From positions 15,074 to 79,073 of the forward strand of contig JAFEGJ010000006.1 in the NCBI GenBank assembly GCA_018240015.1: a DNA stretch of 64,000 nt, given 5' to 3'. A program made the translations under genes and the position numbers. Each line of letters opens with the position of its first letter. Position 1 is the stretch's first letter. Source of the stretch: Verrucomicrobiota bacterium (GTDB taxonomy: Bacteria; Chlamydiota; Chlamydiia; Chlamydiales; Rhabdochlamydiaceae). The notes below the pieces were generated by a model. The model saw only the letters and a program-made list of their open reading frames with translations, made no database searches and had not been told where the DNA came from. Below, one piece after another: positions 26,163 through 34,992 of this stretch.

Positions 26163-26330
26163 TCATTGTAAGTTAGTGTTTTTGGCCAAAATAGCTAAAA
26201 ATAAGGGAAATTCTTCCCTAATGCGGTTTTCGAAACGGGCAGCCGCGCCCGTGCTTTTCTTATCAGAGTCCCATTCTTCCATCTTCGTAATAGAAAAGCC
26301 GACCTTATAAAATCATTCATTATTAGACAG
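26163..26330 (-). pseudogene. 3' fragment of a SAM-dependent methyltransferase
   Basis: The last about 50 codons of a copy of the methyltransferase at 28056-28805. The fragment reads SDKKSTGAAARFENRIREEF where the intact gene has SDKKSTGAAARMENRAREEF, and both continue PLFLA. The reading frame is open for 49 codons to a TGA at 26163, which lies a few codons beyond the intact gene's stop position. Upstream, the codon for Trp in EWLYKAG is TGA here, and similarity fades about five codons earlier. The remainder of the gene is missing. Confidence 0.8.
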
Positions 26331-26414
26331 TTACGACTTAATAATAAATTAATTTTTATGTTTGTAAAAGATTTGTTATAATATTTAGATATTATTTAAA
26401 ACAAAGGAAATATT

Positions 26415-28055
26415 ATGACTAACATTACTACAGTAGCAACCTATGAAAAATTATCTATGGACGAAGCTGTCGTAGTAAGCCAGGGTTCTAATTCCTATGG
26501 ATCTAACACGCCCCCTCCTTCTGAATCCGACAACAAAGTCGAAACCATCATTGTCGTTCAGGAACTCAAGAAACCAAAAGATAAGAAAAAGGATGAAGAA
26601 GTCTCTTATCCTTTCTGGTGTCTTCTTGGAGATGATGATGACGAAGAGGAAGCTGGTTTTAAGAAAGTGGAAAAGAAATTCGAAAGAATTGGCCCCAGGC
26701 AAGTAGCCTTCCTAGCCGGCGCCTATGGTGCAACTGGTGCATTAAGTCTCTTTTTCTTCCGCGCTCCCACTACAGGTTCTTCAACAACGCCTGCGATTAT
26801 TCAAGAATTTGCTGGAGCTTCTATTGATATGGCCAAAAAGGGAATTCTTTTTATTCCATCAGATCAGCACATTAGAAAAATTGCAAGGGGCGTCGTTTAC
26901 GTTGGGCTTCCAACGATTTATCTTGTCTCTCAATATGCGCTTCCTAAAGCGGGAGTAGCGAGTGAGATGGCACGCTCTATCCCTTGGATTTATCCGACCA
27001 TTGGTGTGCTTCGTACCGATTTTAGTGAATACGCTAATCTTAAACACCTAGCTAAACATTTTAATAAATATGATGGGAACAAAAAGAAAATCGATGCCGC
27101 CGATGCGGGGTGGAAAATTGCTACATCAGCTGTGACTATGGCTGTTGCCCCTTGGGGTGCTGTCAAAGCAGCCTCTTCGGTTGTTTTTAAAGGGGAATTC
27201 CGTCGCTGGGTCGATATCGCTGAGGAACAAATTCTCCCCTTAGAAGGAGCGCGTCGTAAAGTTGCTTTAGTTGCCTTGTTTGGAACATTGTCTGCCATGT
27301 CTATAGGCGGGGGTGTCAACATGGCTTTTGGAACAGAAAGGTATTTAGATGTGATCTTACTCACTCCACCCATCGATACGCTTATCCGTACACCTAAGGC
27401 TCAGCTCAAGGGTTGGCTTAAAAAGCAGGCAAAAAATAAGGCCGAAAATGATGGATCTTTAACATATTACGCCAAAGAAGGCGGGAAGATTGCCGGGACC
27501 GCGATATTGCTCACGGCGCTGGGCGCTATTGCTGCTCAAGCAGCCAAAGGAAATGCTAGTTTTGCAACAACCCTTATGGTTGATTTGATAAGTATTGTCA
27601 AAGTGCTGAGTAAGCAAATTTCTCCTTATGCCATGATCACCATAGCGACACTTTATATGTTAGCGGCCGGCGGTGTTTATGCTGCTGCTGAGTTTGGAGG
27701 GCTAGAAGTTAACGCTGAAGTCTATCAGACTCTCATGACTATTGCAGCGTTGATGTATGCGACAGCGATGTATCAAGTGCGTAAACAAATCGTACCTGAG
27801 AAGAAAGCCAAAGCTCCTAAAGTCGAAAAGACAGAGGAAACCAAAGGCTCGGAAAGTATGGAAACAGAAGCTTCTACTAAGCCGAAGAAAGATAAGAAGG
27901 ACAAGAAAGAGAAGAAAGACAAAAAGGTGAAAGAAGCGCAGGCTTTAGAGAACCGTAAAGCTGAGAAGCCTGAAACTGAAGATAGTGAGCCTAGAATAGT
28001 TGAAATTTTTGATGATAACAAGACAGAGATAGACTCACTGAAACAAAATACATGA
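26415..28055 (+). CDS. Hypothetical multi-pass membrane protein with acidic N terminus and Lys-rich tail
   Basis: 546 residues, not recognised. The N-terminal 80 residues are Ser/Pro- and Asp/Glu-rich (LLGDDDDEEEAGF). Several hydrophobic segments follow between about residues 95 and 455 (VAFLAGAYGATGALSLFFF, VALVALFGTLSAMSIGGGVN, TAILLTALGAIAAQAA, MITIATLYMLAAGGVYAA). The C-terminal 90 residues are very Lys-rich (KPKKDKKDKKEKKDKKVKEA) and end acidic. The start has AAAGGAAA and a TATAAT at 26377-26382. It occupies exactly the space between the methyltransferase-tail fragment and the intact methyltransferase. Topology would fit an inclusion- or envelope-membrane protein, but no function is proposed. 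Confidence 0.7.
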   Translation: MTNITTVATYEKLSMDEAVVVSQGSNSYGSNTPPPSESDNKVETIIVVQELKKPKDKKKDEEVSYPFWCLLGDDDDEEEAGFKKVEKKFERIGPRQVAFLAGAYGATGALSLFFFRAPTTGSSTTPAIIQEFAGASIDMAKKGILFIPSDQHIRKIARGVVYVGLPTIYLVSQYALPKAGVASEMARSIPWIYPTIGVLRTDFSEYANLKHLAKHFNKYDGNKKKIDAADAGWKIATSAVTMAVAPWGAVKAASSVVFKGEFRRWVDIAEEQILPLEGARRKVALVALFGTLSAMSIGGGVNMAFGTERYLDVILLTPPIDTLIRTPKAQLKGWLKKQAKNKAENDGSLTYYAKEGGKIAGTAILLTALGAIAAQAAKGNASFATTLMVDLISIVKVLSKQISPYAMITIATLYMLAAGGVYAAAEFGGLEVNAEVYQTLMTIAALMYATAMYQVRKQIVPEKKAKAPKVEKTEETKGSESMETEASTKPKKDKKDKKEKKDKKVKEAQALENRKAEKPETEDSEPRIVEIFDDNKTEIDSLKQNT

Positions 28056-28805
28056 TTAGGTAGTTTGAGCAAGTAAGGCCAAAAACAAAGGAAACTCTTC
28101 GCGGGCGCGGTTCTCCATGCGGGCAGCCGCGCCCGTACTTTTCTTATCAGAGACCCATTCTTCGATCTTCGTAATAGCAAAGCCTGCCTTATAGAGCCAT
28201 TCTGTATAGGTAGAAAGGGGCTGATGGAACGTCGTCGTCTGGACAGAGTCTTTCTGGCCCGGATGGGTTTGGATGGGGATCGCAAGGGGAGTCAGGTACC
28301 TGTCGATACGGCGGTATTGGAGCTTTTTGGCCTCATCGATACCCCAACTCGATTGGCGAGGGATCCTAAAACAGGGATGGCTTAAAACCAAAAGTAGTCG
28401 TCCATTTTTCTTCATATGAAGGGCGATGTGCTCTAAAGTCAGGTCTCCTCGTTCTATGTTTTGCAAAGCCAGAATGATCGCTGCCGCAGAAAAGCTTTCC
28501 TTTTCGAGAGGAAAGGGCTTTGTGGCATCGGCTACGAGAAAAGTTTGTTTGGATTTTTGCTGGGCGGCCGTGATGAGGGAAGGGGAGGCATCGATGCCAA
28601 CGTAATCGACTCCTTTGGGAAGGCTGCGGGCTAGGATGCCTTGGCCGCAGGCAACATCGAGCAGCTTGTCTCCTGGTTTTAAATCGAGTAGACGAATGAT
28701 GCCAGGAATGATCACACTTTGATGATAATAATGGCCTTTTTCGCCGACAACGCGATCATACCAGGAATGAGAAGATTCCCAACTAGTCGTCACCTTTTCC
28801 TTCAT
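28056..28805 (-). CDS. Class I SAM-dependent methyltransferase (Methyltransf_11 type)
   Basis: 249 residues. SAM-binding motif I is LLDVACGQGILARSL, motif II VGIDASPSLI, motif III FLVADATKPFPLEKES and motif IV AAIILALQNIERGD, all in canonical order. The C-terminal third (TYTEWLYKAGFAITKIEEW) is typical of small-molecule methyltransferases of this group. The substrate is unknown. Its stop abuts the divergent membrane protein gene (28055) and its start overlaps the preceding antiporter by 23 nt. A partial copy of its 3' end occurs at 26163-26330. Confidence 0.85.
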   Translation of the reverse strand: MKEKVTTSWESSHSWYDRVVGEKGHYYHQSVIIPGIIRLLDLKPGDKLLDVACGQGILARSLPKGVDYVGIDASPSLITAAQQKSKQTFLVADATKPFPLEKESFSAAAIILALQNIERGDLTLEHIALHMKKNGRLLLVLSHPCFRIPRQSSWGIDEAKKLQYRRIDRYLTPLAIPIQTHPGQKDSVQTTTFHQPLSTYTEWLYKAGFAITKIEEWVSDKKSTGAAARMENRAREEFPLFLALLAQTT

Positions 28806-30198
28806 GGGCGAGTTTTTTGTTCCAGGAAGGCTTTTTGAACCAGAGGATGATCGAGGGTCCTATGCAGACGAAGATCATACCCAGGACAAGGAAGCTCACA
28901 TAAAAGGTGCTACTCCCCGTGGCGATTTGCGCAGGGGGGAAGAACCCAATGAAGAGGGCAAAAAGGGAGCTTAAAATGCCCAGACCTGACACGATCCATA
29001 CACCCAAATTGCCTCCAGGAATGCGGTAAGCGCGGGGGACATCAGGCCGTTTGTAGCGGAGTTTGATGGCCGCTGCAAACATGAGGAGATACATCACGAG
29101 ATAAACTTGAGCGACGAGGACCGTTAAAATCCAGTATGCGGCGCTTGCGGTGGGCATAAAGACGAATAGAAGGCTAAGAGCAGTAACTACGATAGCCTGT
29201 AAAAAGAGCAAGTAGGAAGGCATGCCGTGTTTGTTGAGAGTCCGGCAGCGGGGAGGGAGATCTCCCGATTCTGCAGCGGCAAGGACGCCCCTTGTGGGTC
29301 CTACGATCCAGGTGCTGAGCGAGGCTATCGCTCCAATGACGACGAGGCCTCCCATGATAGCCAGCATACTGCGGAGATTATAGGCATCGACGAAGGCGGC
29401 GATGGCTTGCATGGTTCCAGCCGTTAAACTGATGTCGTTTTGAGGGATGACCATGGAGATGGCCAGGACCCCTAAAATCGAGAGACCGAGGACCAAAAGG
29501 ACCGTGACTAAAATGGCTCTGGGGTAGTCGCGTTTGGGGTCTTTCACATCACGGGCGTGGATAGCTGACATCTCAAGACCACAGAAAGAGAGGATGATTC
29601 CCGTAAAGAACACGAGTTGGGAGACGCTCGACATATTGGGTATGAATCCCTCCCATGAGAAATTCACATGGAGGGGAGATCCTCCGAAGTACCAGGCAAG
29701 ACCGAGGGCAATAATAAACAGGCCGGGGATGAACGTTCCTAACACGACTCCGACGGAGCTAATCCAAGCCGATGTTTTAATACCGAGCAGGTTAACGAAG
29801 GTGGCGATCCAGAAAATGGCAACGCCGAAAAAGAAAATGAACATCTTGCTCTCAGCAAGAGAGGGACTAAAGATATAGGAAACGGAGGCGGCGATAAAAC
29901 CGAGCATCGTCGGATACCAGATGACATTTTCAATCCACAGGCACCAAATCGACAAAAATCCGGCGCGGTGTCCGAAGGCCTCTTTGACCCAAGCAAAGAC
30001 GCCGCCGCTTTTAGGCCAGCCCGTAGCGAGTTCTGCCGATACGAGGGCAGTAGGAAGAAAGAAAATCAGTGTGGCCAGCAGCATGTAGAAGACGGAAGCA
30101 AATCCGTATTCGGCCATGGTGGGCCAGTTCTTCACGCTGCCGATAGCAGCAACGTTGATCATCGCGAGCATGAAAACAGACAGACTTTTTTTAGACAT
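28783..30198 (-). CDS. APC-superfamily amino acid antiporter (glutamate/GABA GadC-like)
   Basis: 471 residues, twelve transmembrane helices. MLAMINVAAIGSVKNWPTMAEYG begins helix 1, where the small-residue motif binds the substrate backbone; WPKSGGVFAWVKEAFG is the conserved helix 2-3 loop; the broad helix-6 motif CGLEMSAIHARDVKDP is typical of the glutamate:GABA and arginine:agmatine exchangers, which chlamydiae use. The C terminus is short (LAHEGKGDD), without the pH-gating C-plug of E. coli GadC. Exchanges amino acids across the inner membrane; the substrate is inferred at family level only. Confidence 0.85.
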   Translation of the reverse strand: MSKKSLSVFMLAMINVAAIGSVKNWPTMAEYGFASVFYMLLATLIFFLPTALVSAELATGWPKSGGVFAWVKEAFGHRAGFLSIWCLWIENVIWYPTMLGFIAASVSYIFSPSLAESKMFIFFFGVAIFWIATFVNLLGIKTSAWISSVGVVLGTFIPGLFIIALGLAWYFGGSPLHVNFSWEGFIPNMSSVSQLVFFTGIILSFCGLEMSAIHARDVKDPKRDYPRAILVTVLLVLGLSILGVLAISMVIPQNDISLTAGTMQAIAAFVDAYNLRSMLAIMGGLVVIGAIASLSTWIVGPTRGVLAAAESGDLPPRCRTLNKHGMPSYLLFLQAIVVTALSLLFVFMPTASAAYWILTVLVAQVYLVMYLLMFAAAIKLRYKRPDVPRAYRIPGGNLGVWIVSGLGILSSLFALFIGFFPPAQIATGSSTFYVSFLVLGMIFVCIGPSIILWFKKPSWNKKLAHEGKGDD

Positions 30199-30278
30199 AA
30201 AAGCAGTCTATCAGTTCTTTCGCATTTTCTACTAGAATTTTGAAGGTAAGAGGAGTTATAAGGCATTATCCTTGATAG

Positions 30279-30584
30279 TTAAGCCATTATTAGTTGCCTT
30301 CCGAGTCCGCTTTTGGGTGCAACGATGAGTTGATATCCAATTACATCAAGAATTCTAGAAAGAGTTTCAATTGTAATATTAAGTTTTTTTCCCGCTCTTA
30401 ATTCTTGAACAATTGTTGGAGATACTTCTGCTTCTTTCGCTAGTTTTCGAACAGAAATATGATCTTCTTCCATGGCTGCAAGAAGCAATTCAGATATTAA
30501 AAGTTTTTTATATTCTTTATTTAAGAGCTTTTTTTGTCTTTTATTTTCTATAAATTTATCATAGGTGGATTTAGTTTTTTTCAT
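30279..30584 (-). CDS. HTH-type antitoxin (HigA-like, XRE family)
   Basis: 101 residues. The C-terminal half is an XRE helix-turn-helix (ISVRKLAKEAEVSPTIVQEL, then RAGKKLNITIETLSRILDVI). The N-terminal 40 residues are Lys-rich and helical. It overlaps the upstream toxin gene by 14 nt, giving the toxin-first order of HigBA-type type II toxin-antitoxin modules. Expected to bind the toxin and repress the shared promoter. The Lys/Ile-rich AT composition contrasts with the flanking antiporter gene and suggests acquisition. Confidence 0.82.
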   Translation of the reverse strand: MKKTKSTYDKFIENKRQKKLLNKEYKKLLISELLLAAMEEDHISVRKLAKEAEVSPTIVQELRAGKKLNITIETLSRILDVIGYQLIVAPKSGLGRQLIMA

Positions 30585-30957
30585 AATAAGTATTCTCTTT
30601 TATTCTATTTTCATAATTTCTGTAAGCCTTAAGAGCTTGCTCTTTTTCTTCTTTTGGCAGCTTATCTGTCTTTTTGACAAAAGCATTAGTTACAATAATT
30701 TTTCTTCCTTGATAGAAAAAACACATATAACGATCCGGCTGGGGCTTAAATGCGTAAATTTTATCATCTTCATATCGAAATTTTGTTTTATCAAAAATTT
30801 TTCCGTGATCATCCATTAGCCGAAATAGATTAAGCACTTTCCTTTTTTTCGATTCTGGTTGCTTCATAAAATATTCCAGAGCTTGTGATTTACCAGCAGT
30901 ATCGTAAAACCACTCAATCGTAAATTCTGTACCCTCATACGCTATGTACTCTTTCAT
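30571..30957 (-). CDS. HigB/RelE-like toxin (Gp49-like family)
   Basis: 128 residues from the ATG at 30957, chosen because GGAGG lies just upstream (an open frame extends to 30996). The sequence runs through the RelE/HigB superfamily features: a helical N-terminal half, then DDKIYAFKPQPDRYMCFFYQ, GRKIIVTNAFVKKTDKLPKE and a C-terminal helix (EKEQALKAYRNYENRIKE). The FxKK.d.lP.. signature is typical of phage-derived Gp49-like HigB toxins, which cleave mRNA on ribosomes. Forms an operon with the downstream HTH antitoxin. Confidence 0.85.
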   Translation of the reverse strand: MKEYIAYEGTEFTIEWFYDTAGKSQALEYFMKQPESKKRKVLNLFRLMDDHGKIFDKTKFRYEDDKIYAFKPQPDRYMCFFYQGRKIIVTNAFVKKTDKLPKEEKEQALKAYRNYENRIKENTYYEKN

Positions 30958-31118
30958 CTGCCTTTTCCTCCATAGTACCATTTTAATGATACACATTCAA
31001 GCACAAATTTGGGAATTTCTTTAATCATTTGACACTCATTGGGTTGCATTTTGCATTTCAAAAGGAAGATTTGTCAACGAATATTGATCGTTATGAAATA
31101 GTATAGTAGGCTATATCC

Positions 31119-32036
31119 ATGCGTAAAATTTTTATCACCCGCAAGCTTCCTGGCAACCCCAAACAGTTTTTACAGAAAGATTTTCAGGTCGATGAAAATG
31201 ACCAAGATGAGCTTTTTCCTCGAGACAAACTAATCGAGATCATCGGCCAGTGTGATGGTATTCTTTCGACCATTCCGGACCGACTCGATGCAGAGATGCT
31301 AGGGCATGCCAAAAAGCTCAAGGTGATTTCTAATTGGGCAGCGGGACTTGATAATATCGATCTTGTAGCTGCAGAGAAACAAGGAATAAAAGTTTTTAAT
31401 CTCCCCGATACAGTGACAGAGAGCACAGCCGATTTGACGATGGCTCTTTTTTTAAGCCTCGTGCGGCGCATTCCGGAAGGAAAAGAATATGTTCTCTCGG
31501 GAAAATGGCGCGGTTTTGAGCCTTTTTTACTATTGGGGGAGGAGCTGCGTGGCAAAGTCTTTGGCATCATTGGCTATGGCCGCATTGGTAGAGCTGTTGC
31601 CCAAAGAGCTGCTGCCTTTGGAATGAAAGTGATCGCTTATCACCTCAAGACGCTCAGTGATGTCACACAGGTGCCCCTCGAAGAGCTGTATGCAACGGCG
31701 GATTATATTTCGCTGCATGTGCCGCTCAAGAAAGAAACAAAAGGGATGATAGGCTATGCTGCTATGCAAAAAATGAAAAAGCATCCGATTCTCATCAATA
31801 TGGCAAGAGGGAGTATCATCAATACCGATGATTTAGTGCGTGCACTAAAAGAAGGAGTGATTCGGGGAGCGGCGCTCGATGTGACCGATCCCGAGCCGCT
31901 GCCAAACACGCATCCTCTTTGCCAGTTACCCAATTGCTTGATCATACCTCATATTGGATCTGCTACAATAGAATGCCGAACACTGATGTCAAAAATCGCT
32001 GCCGATAACCTGAGAGAATTTTTCCATGCTCAATGA
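31119..32036 (+). CDS. D-isomer-specific 2-hydroxyacid dehydrogenase
   Basis: 305 residues. NAD-binding GYGRIGRAVAQRAAAFG near residue 150 is followed by the catalytic triad of the family: Arg in NMARGSIINTDDLV, Glu in LDVTDPEPLP and His in IIPHIGSAT. It reduces or oxidises a 2-hydroxy acid (glyoxylate/hydroxypyruvate or phosphoglycerate type); the short length lacks the ACT domain of SerA-type phosphoglycerate dehydrogenases. It overlaps the next gene by 11 nt. Confidence 0.9.
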   Translation: MRKIFITRKLPGNPKQFLQKDFQVDENDQDELFPRDKLIEIIGQCDGILSTIPDRLDAEMLGHAKKLKVISNWAAGLDNIDLVAAEKQGIKVFNLPDTVTESTADLTMALFLSLVRRIPEGKEYVLSGKWRGFEPFLLLGEELRGKVFGIIGYGRIGRAVAQRAAAFGMKVIAYHLKTLSDVTQVPLEELYATADYISLHVPLKKETKGMIGYAAMQKMKKHPILINMARGSIINTDDLVRALKEGVIRGAALDVTDPEPLPNTHPLCQLPNCLIIPHIGSATIECRTLMSKIAADNLREFFHAQ

Positions 32037-33255
32037 AAAATCGATTAAAGCTATAAGCGCCACAAAAAAACCGCTCTATGATACGTATTGCTTCTCACAA
32101 ATTCCAGCGACAATTCAAAGATTGCTGGGCGTTGGAAAAGGAGGTCTTCCTCTAGATTGCACGGGAAACGGATCCTATGATCTGGTCGTTTTGATCCTTA
32201 TCGATGCCTTTGGCTGGAAATTTTTCGAGAAGTACCGAGATAAATATCCTTTTCTGAGTAGGTTTTTAACGGAGGGTATTGCTTCGAAAATCACCTCGCA
32301 ATTTCCCTCCACCACTGCGGCTCATATCACGACGCTAGCAACGGGGCTCGAGGTTGGACAGTCGGGTGTTTTTGAGTGGTTTTATTATGAACCCATCCTC
32401 GACACGGTCATTGCACCACTCCTTTTTTCCCACGCAGGCGAAAAAAATCCCGACACTCTCTGCAAAGAAGACATCGATCCTAAAGAAATCTTTGCTCTCC
32501 CCTCGGTGTTTAAACAAATGGATGTCCCATCCTTTGTCTTCCATCCGCAAACGATCGCCTCATCGGCTTACTCGAAAACCTTTTTTCAGGGAACTATCCC
32601 TACGGCCCATAAGCAGTTCGTAGAAGGTCTTGATAAATTGAATGATCTTCTAAAGAGGCAAGATAGAGGGTATTTTTATATTTATTTTCCGGATATCGAC
32701 TCGGAAGCCCATCGTCATGGACTCGAGAGCAAACAAGTTTATGCTGCGCTGGACCGTTGCTTTTTGGCGCTAGAGACCTTCTACCAACGTTTACCTTCCA
32801 AAAAAATAGCACTGGCAGTCACTGCTGATCATGGAATGACGTCCATCGATCCTAAAAAGACTTATTTTCTTAACAAGGAAATCCCCGGCATCGAGAGTTT
32901 TTTCAAGTGTACGAAGGCGGGAAAACCCATCGTTCCTGGAGGCTCCTCACGCGACTTTTTCCTCTATGTGAAAGAAGACAAATTAAAAGAACTCAAAGAG
33001 TTACTTACGCAGCGATTAAAGCCTATAGCTGATGTCGTGCTGACAAAGGATCTCATCGATCAAGGTTTTTTTGGCAGCCGGCCGCCCTCGGATGTGTTTT
33101 TATCACGCGTTGGAAATCTTGTGATTTTGCCGCACGCCCATGAATCCGTCTGGTGGTATCAAAAAGGGAAATTCGAACAGAAGTTTTTTGCGATGCATGG
33201 AGGACTATCCCCCGAAGAGCTCGAAAGCATCTTTCTCTTTATGGGAAGAGATTAA
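32026..33255 (+). CDS. Alkaline-phosphatase-superfamily phosphodiesterase/nucleotide pyrophosphatase
   Basis: 409 residues. Type I phosphodiesterase fold: LIDAFGW gives the first metal aspartate, FPSTTAAHITTLATG the threonine nucleophile, DIDSEAHRHG the second metal cluster and TADHGM the final Asp-His pair. No signal peptide is visible, so a cytoplasmic enzyme is likely. Its start lies in the last codons of the dehydrogenase, implying translational coupling. Substrate unknown: a phosphodiester, nucleotide pyrophosphate or phosphonate. Confidence 0.83.
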   Translation: MLNEKSIKAISATKKPLYDTYCFSQIPATIQRLLGVGKGGLPLDCTGNGSYDLVVLILIDAFGWKFFEKYRDKYPFLSRFLTEGIASKITSQFPSTTAAHITTLATGLEVGQSGVFEWFYYEPILDTVIAPLLFSHAGEKNPDTLCKEDIDPKEIFALPSVFKQMDVPSFVFHPQTIASSAYSKTFFQGTIPTAHKQFVEGLDKLNDLLKRQDRGYFYIYFPDIDSEAHRHGLESKQVYAALDRCFLALETFYQRLPSKKIALAVTADHGMTSIDPKKTYFLNKEIPGIESFFKCTKAGKPIVPGGSSRDFFLYVKEDKLKELKELLTQRLKPIADVVLTKDLIDQGFFGSRPPSDVFLSRVGNLVILPHAHESVWWYQKGKFEQKFFAMHGGLSPEELESIFLFMGRD

Positions 33256-33350
33256 GATTTTTTACCTTTGAGAGGGTGATCTATCGAGGACCCAAGGAAT
33301 AGTCCAACTCAGGACCGCCTTACGAGATGAGATTCAGGCCATTCAATGGG

Positions 33351-34385
33351 TTATGATTGTCCTAGCCAAATGTTAGGAGACTTAGGCAATGAAACGCCAT
33401 TCACAATGACTTCAATTGACTCGTTTTGTAGTTTTTCTAGGTCTCTAGGGGTGAGAGAATAACCTGTAAACTCAATTCTTTTAAGCTGGGATCCTTTCAT
33501 TGCTTTACTTATAGCAGTTATTTCAACTTCGTTAATTTGGTTATAATAACCAGCATCCTTTGATTCAATCACAATTGATTCGCGATTTTTAAAAATTTGT
33601 TTCCAGATAAGCTCCATAAGATAGGCTTTATCTGATCTAATAGAAGTTGAGGTAATTTTGAAAGGTCCTAACGCGTATTTACAAGATGTTTCGGATAAGA
33701 CGCTCAAATTGTTATGCCTTTCTTGAAATTTTATGTGATTTTTAAACAGTAATTCAGAATCCATTTCTGATAAAATATTCTGGTAAGTCAATCCGAATTT
33801 TCGGGAATCAAAAAACTTTAATAAGTCATATGGTTTCCCACCATATAACATTATAGAAACGTACCTAGATATACAGTGTTCATCATCCAAAGAGCACCAA
33901 TCACATTGGTGTGTGGTCAAAATCGACTGAAGAATAAGGCTTAACAAATAAAACTTAATTCTTTTAGATAGTTTAGAACTGTTTATTAATTCTAAAAGAT
34001 CTTGTAAATTATAATGACTTTTAAGCCCAATGCCGATAAAGGCCTTTCTTAGAAAATCCACTTTCTCTTTCCTGTTTTTCACATAAAACAACGGTGCAAA
34101 GCAAACATTTACAAGCCACTGGAATTTTTTTTCTACATCCATATTTTCCGTAGGCATATCGATAGAATAAGGTTGACCCTGGGCGTTTGTATAAGAACCC
34201 CGGCCTATATGAGCTGAAATGTCTTTATGTAAACGAGTTAAAATCAATCCTACTGTTGGAGCGTTTGGGCAATTTCTCAGTATAATGTCGGCTAGGTGCT
34301 TCATTTTTTCAGTTGGTTTTGATAGGGGCGCTTCATTGGATGTTAATTTCGTGTATAGGCTGCCTATAGCTTTACTTATAATCAT
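33351..34385 (-). CDS. Hypothetical protein with LRR-like C terminus
   Basis: 344 residues, not recognised. Mostly alpha-helical N-terminal two thirds with no signal peptide or membrane helix. The C-terminal 60 residues (ITAISKAMKGSQLKRIEFTG, then YSLTPRDLEKLQNESIEVIV) resemble one or two leucine-rich repeats. The start has AAGGATTAATTAT upstream. AT-rich and Lys/Ser/Ile-rich compared with neighbouring metabolic genes, like the F-box and LRR proteins elsewhere in the window, so it may belong to the same host-directed class. No function is proposed. Confidence 0.6.
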   Translation of the reverse strand: MIISKAIGSLYTKLTSNEAPLSKPTEKMKHLADIILRNCPNAPTVGLILTRLHKDISAHIGRGSYTNAQGQPYSIDMPTENMDVEKKFQWLVNVCFAPLFYVKNRKEKVDFLRKAFIGIGLKSHYNLQDLLELINSSKLSKRIKFYLLSLILQSILTTHQCDWCSLDDEHCISRYVSIMLYGGKPYDLLKFFDSRKFGLTYQNILSEMDSELLFKNHIKFQERHNNLSVLSETSCKYALGPFKITSTSIRSDKAYLMELIWKQIFKNRESIVIESKDAGYYNQINEVEITAISKAMKGSQLKRIEFTGYSLTPRDLEKLQNESIEVIVNGVSLPKSPNIWLGQS

Positions 34386-34555
34386 ATAATTAATCCTTGT
34401 TTAATCACAAAATTATATCATAAAAATTAATTTAGTAAAACTATTTCTTTAATTGCTTAAGCTTAAGAAGTTAGAAGAATATAAATTTGTATCTATTTGA
34501 CTGTCTGATAGTTAAGAAATTATAGAAATACTCAAGTAATGCCTTACTTAATTTT
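34386..34555. other. AT-rich intergenic stretch
   Basis: Upstream region of the 33351-34385 gene, very AT-rich. No gene, tRNA or convincing terminator seen. Confidence 0.4.
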
Positions 34556-34765
34556 CTACTTGTAGGCTTTTATCTTGTAGGCAGTGAATGACGCATAGCT
34601 CCTGTGCAGCTGGCATAGGGGTTTCTTTGCTTGCTCGTGAATCTCTTCAACAATACCCATCGCACCCAAAGCAAAATTCTCCTCACCTAAATTGACCGGT
34701 AGGGTTTCCAAAGTAGGAGAATGAAGCAATAACCTTTGAAAGGAGATAACCACGATCCCTAACAA
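34556..34765 (-). pseudogene. Possible gene remnant, ROK-family C-terminal-like
   Basis: An open stretch of 69 codons beginning at a TTG, with no ribosome binding site. The segment PTLETLPVNLGEENFALGAM resembles the C-terminal strand-helix of ROK-family sugar kinases/regulators (PS.LGE.A..LGA). Nothing upstream resembles the rest of a ROK protein. Base composition differs from the AT-rich flank, as expected of an old coding remnant. The call is tentative. Confidence 0.28.
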
Positions 34766-34802
34766 GTGTTTTTACCTAAAAAGCACTAGGGTGATTTTTC
34801 TT

Positions 34803-34913
34803 CTATCCGCTTTTTGCTTTTTTCTTTTCTTGCTTGGCTTTGCGCTTTTCTTTCAGCGTCATTTGCGGCTTTTTCTTCTCTTCTTTCGAATGTGTTGGTC
34901 TTTCTTTCACCAT
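34803..34913 (-). CDS. Very small basic protein (36 residues)
   Basis: ATG at 34913 preceded by a perfect AGGAGG site, encoding 36 residues almost entirely Lys, Arg, Glu and Gln (MTLKEKRKAKQEKKKAK in the second half). I choose this start rather than the upstream extension to 35006 because of the ribosome binding site and because the extension has unrelated composition. Small Lys-rich proteins of this style are widespread in bacteria with unknown roles, possibly nucleic-acid or ribosome associated. Divergent from the glycosyltransferase. Confidence 0.6.
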   Translation of the reverse strand: MVKERPTHSKEEKKKPQMTLKEKRKAKQEKKKAKSG

Positions 34914-34956
34914 AAAACTGTCCTCCTGAAAACATCTTAAGCAACCAACATATTTG

Positions 34957-34985
34957 TTGACTAGTGTCAACCTATGAAATAATTT
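34957..34985 (+). promoter_or_regulatory. Predicted promoter with short palindrome upstream of the glycosyltransferase
   Basis: TTGACT (34957-34962), 17-bp spacer, TAATTT (34980-34985), ending 7 nt before the ATG at 34993. The -35 is embedded in an inverted repeat GTTGAC-TAGT-GTCAAC (34956-34971) that could be an operator. The -10 is weak. Confidence 0.35.
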
Positions 34986-34992
34986 GCGAATT

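Noticed and set aside
33256-33350. Possible coding remnant between the phosphodiesterase and the LRR-like gene
   Set aside because: A short frame can be read but it is too short and matches nothing I recognise.
34956-34971. GTTGAC-TAGT-GTCAAC as a third site for the HipA-module repressor
   Set aside because: Arms share GTTGAC/GTCAAC but the half-site spacing is shorter by 6 bp than in the two operators, so the same dimer would not fit.
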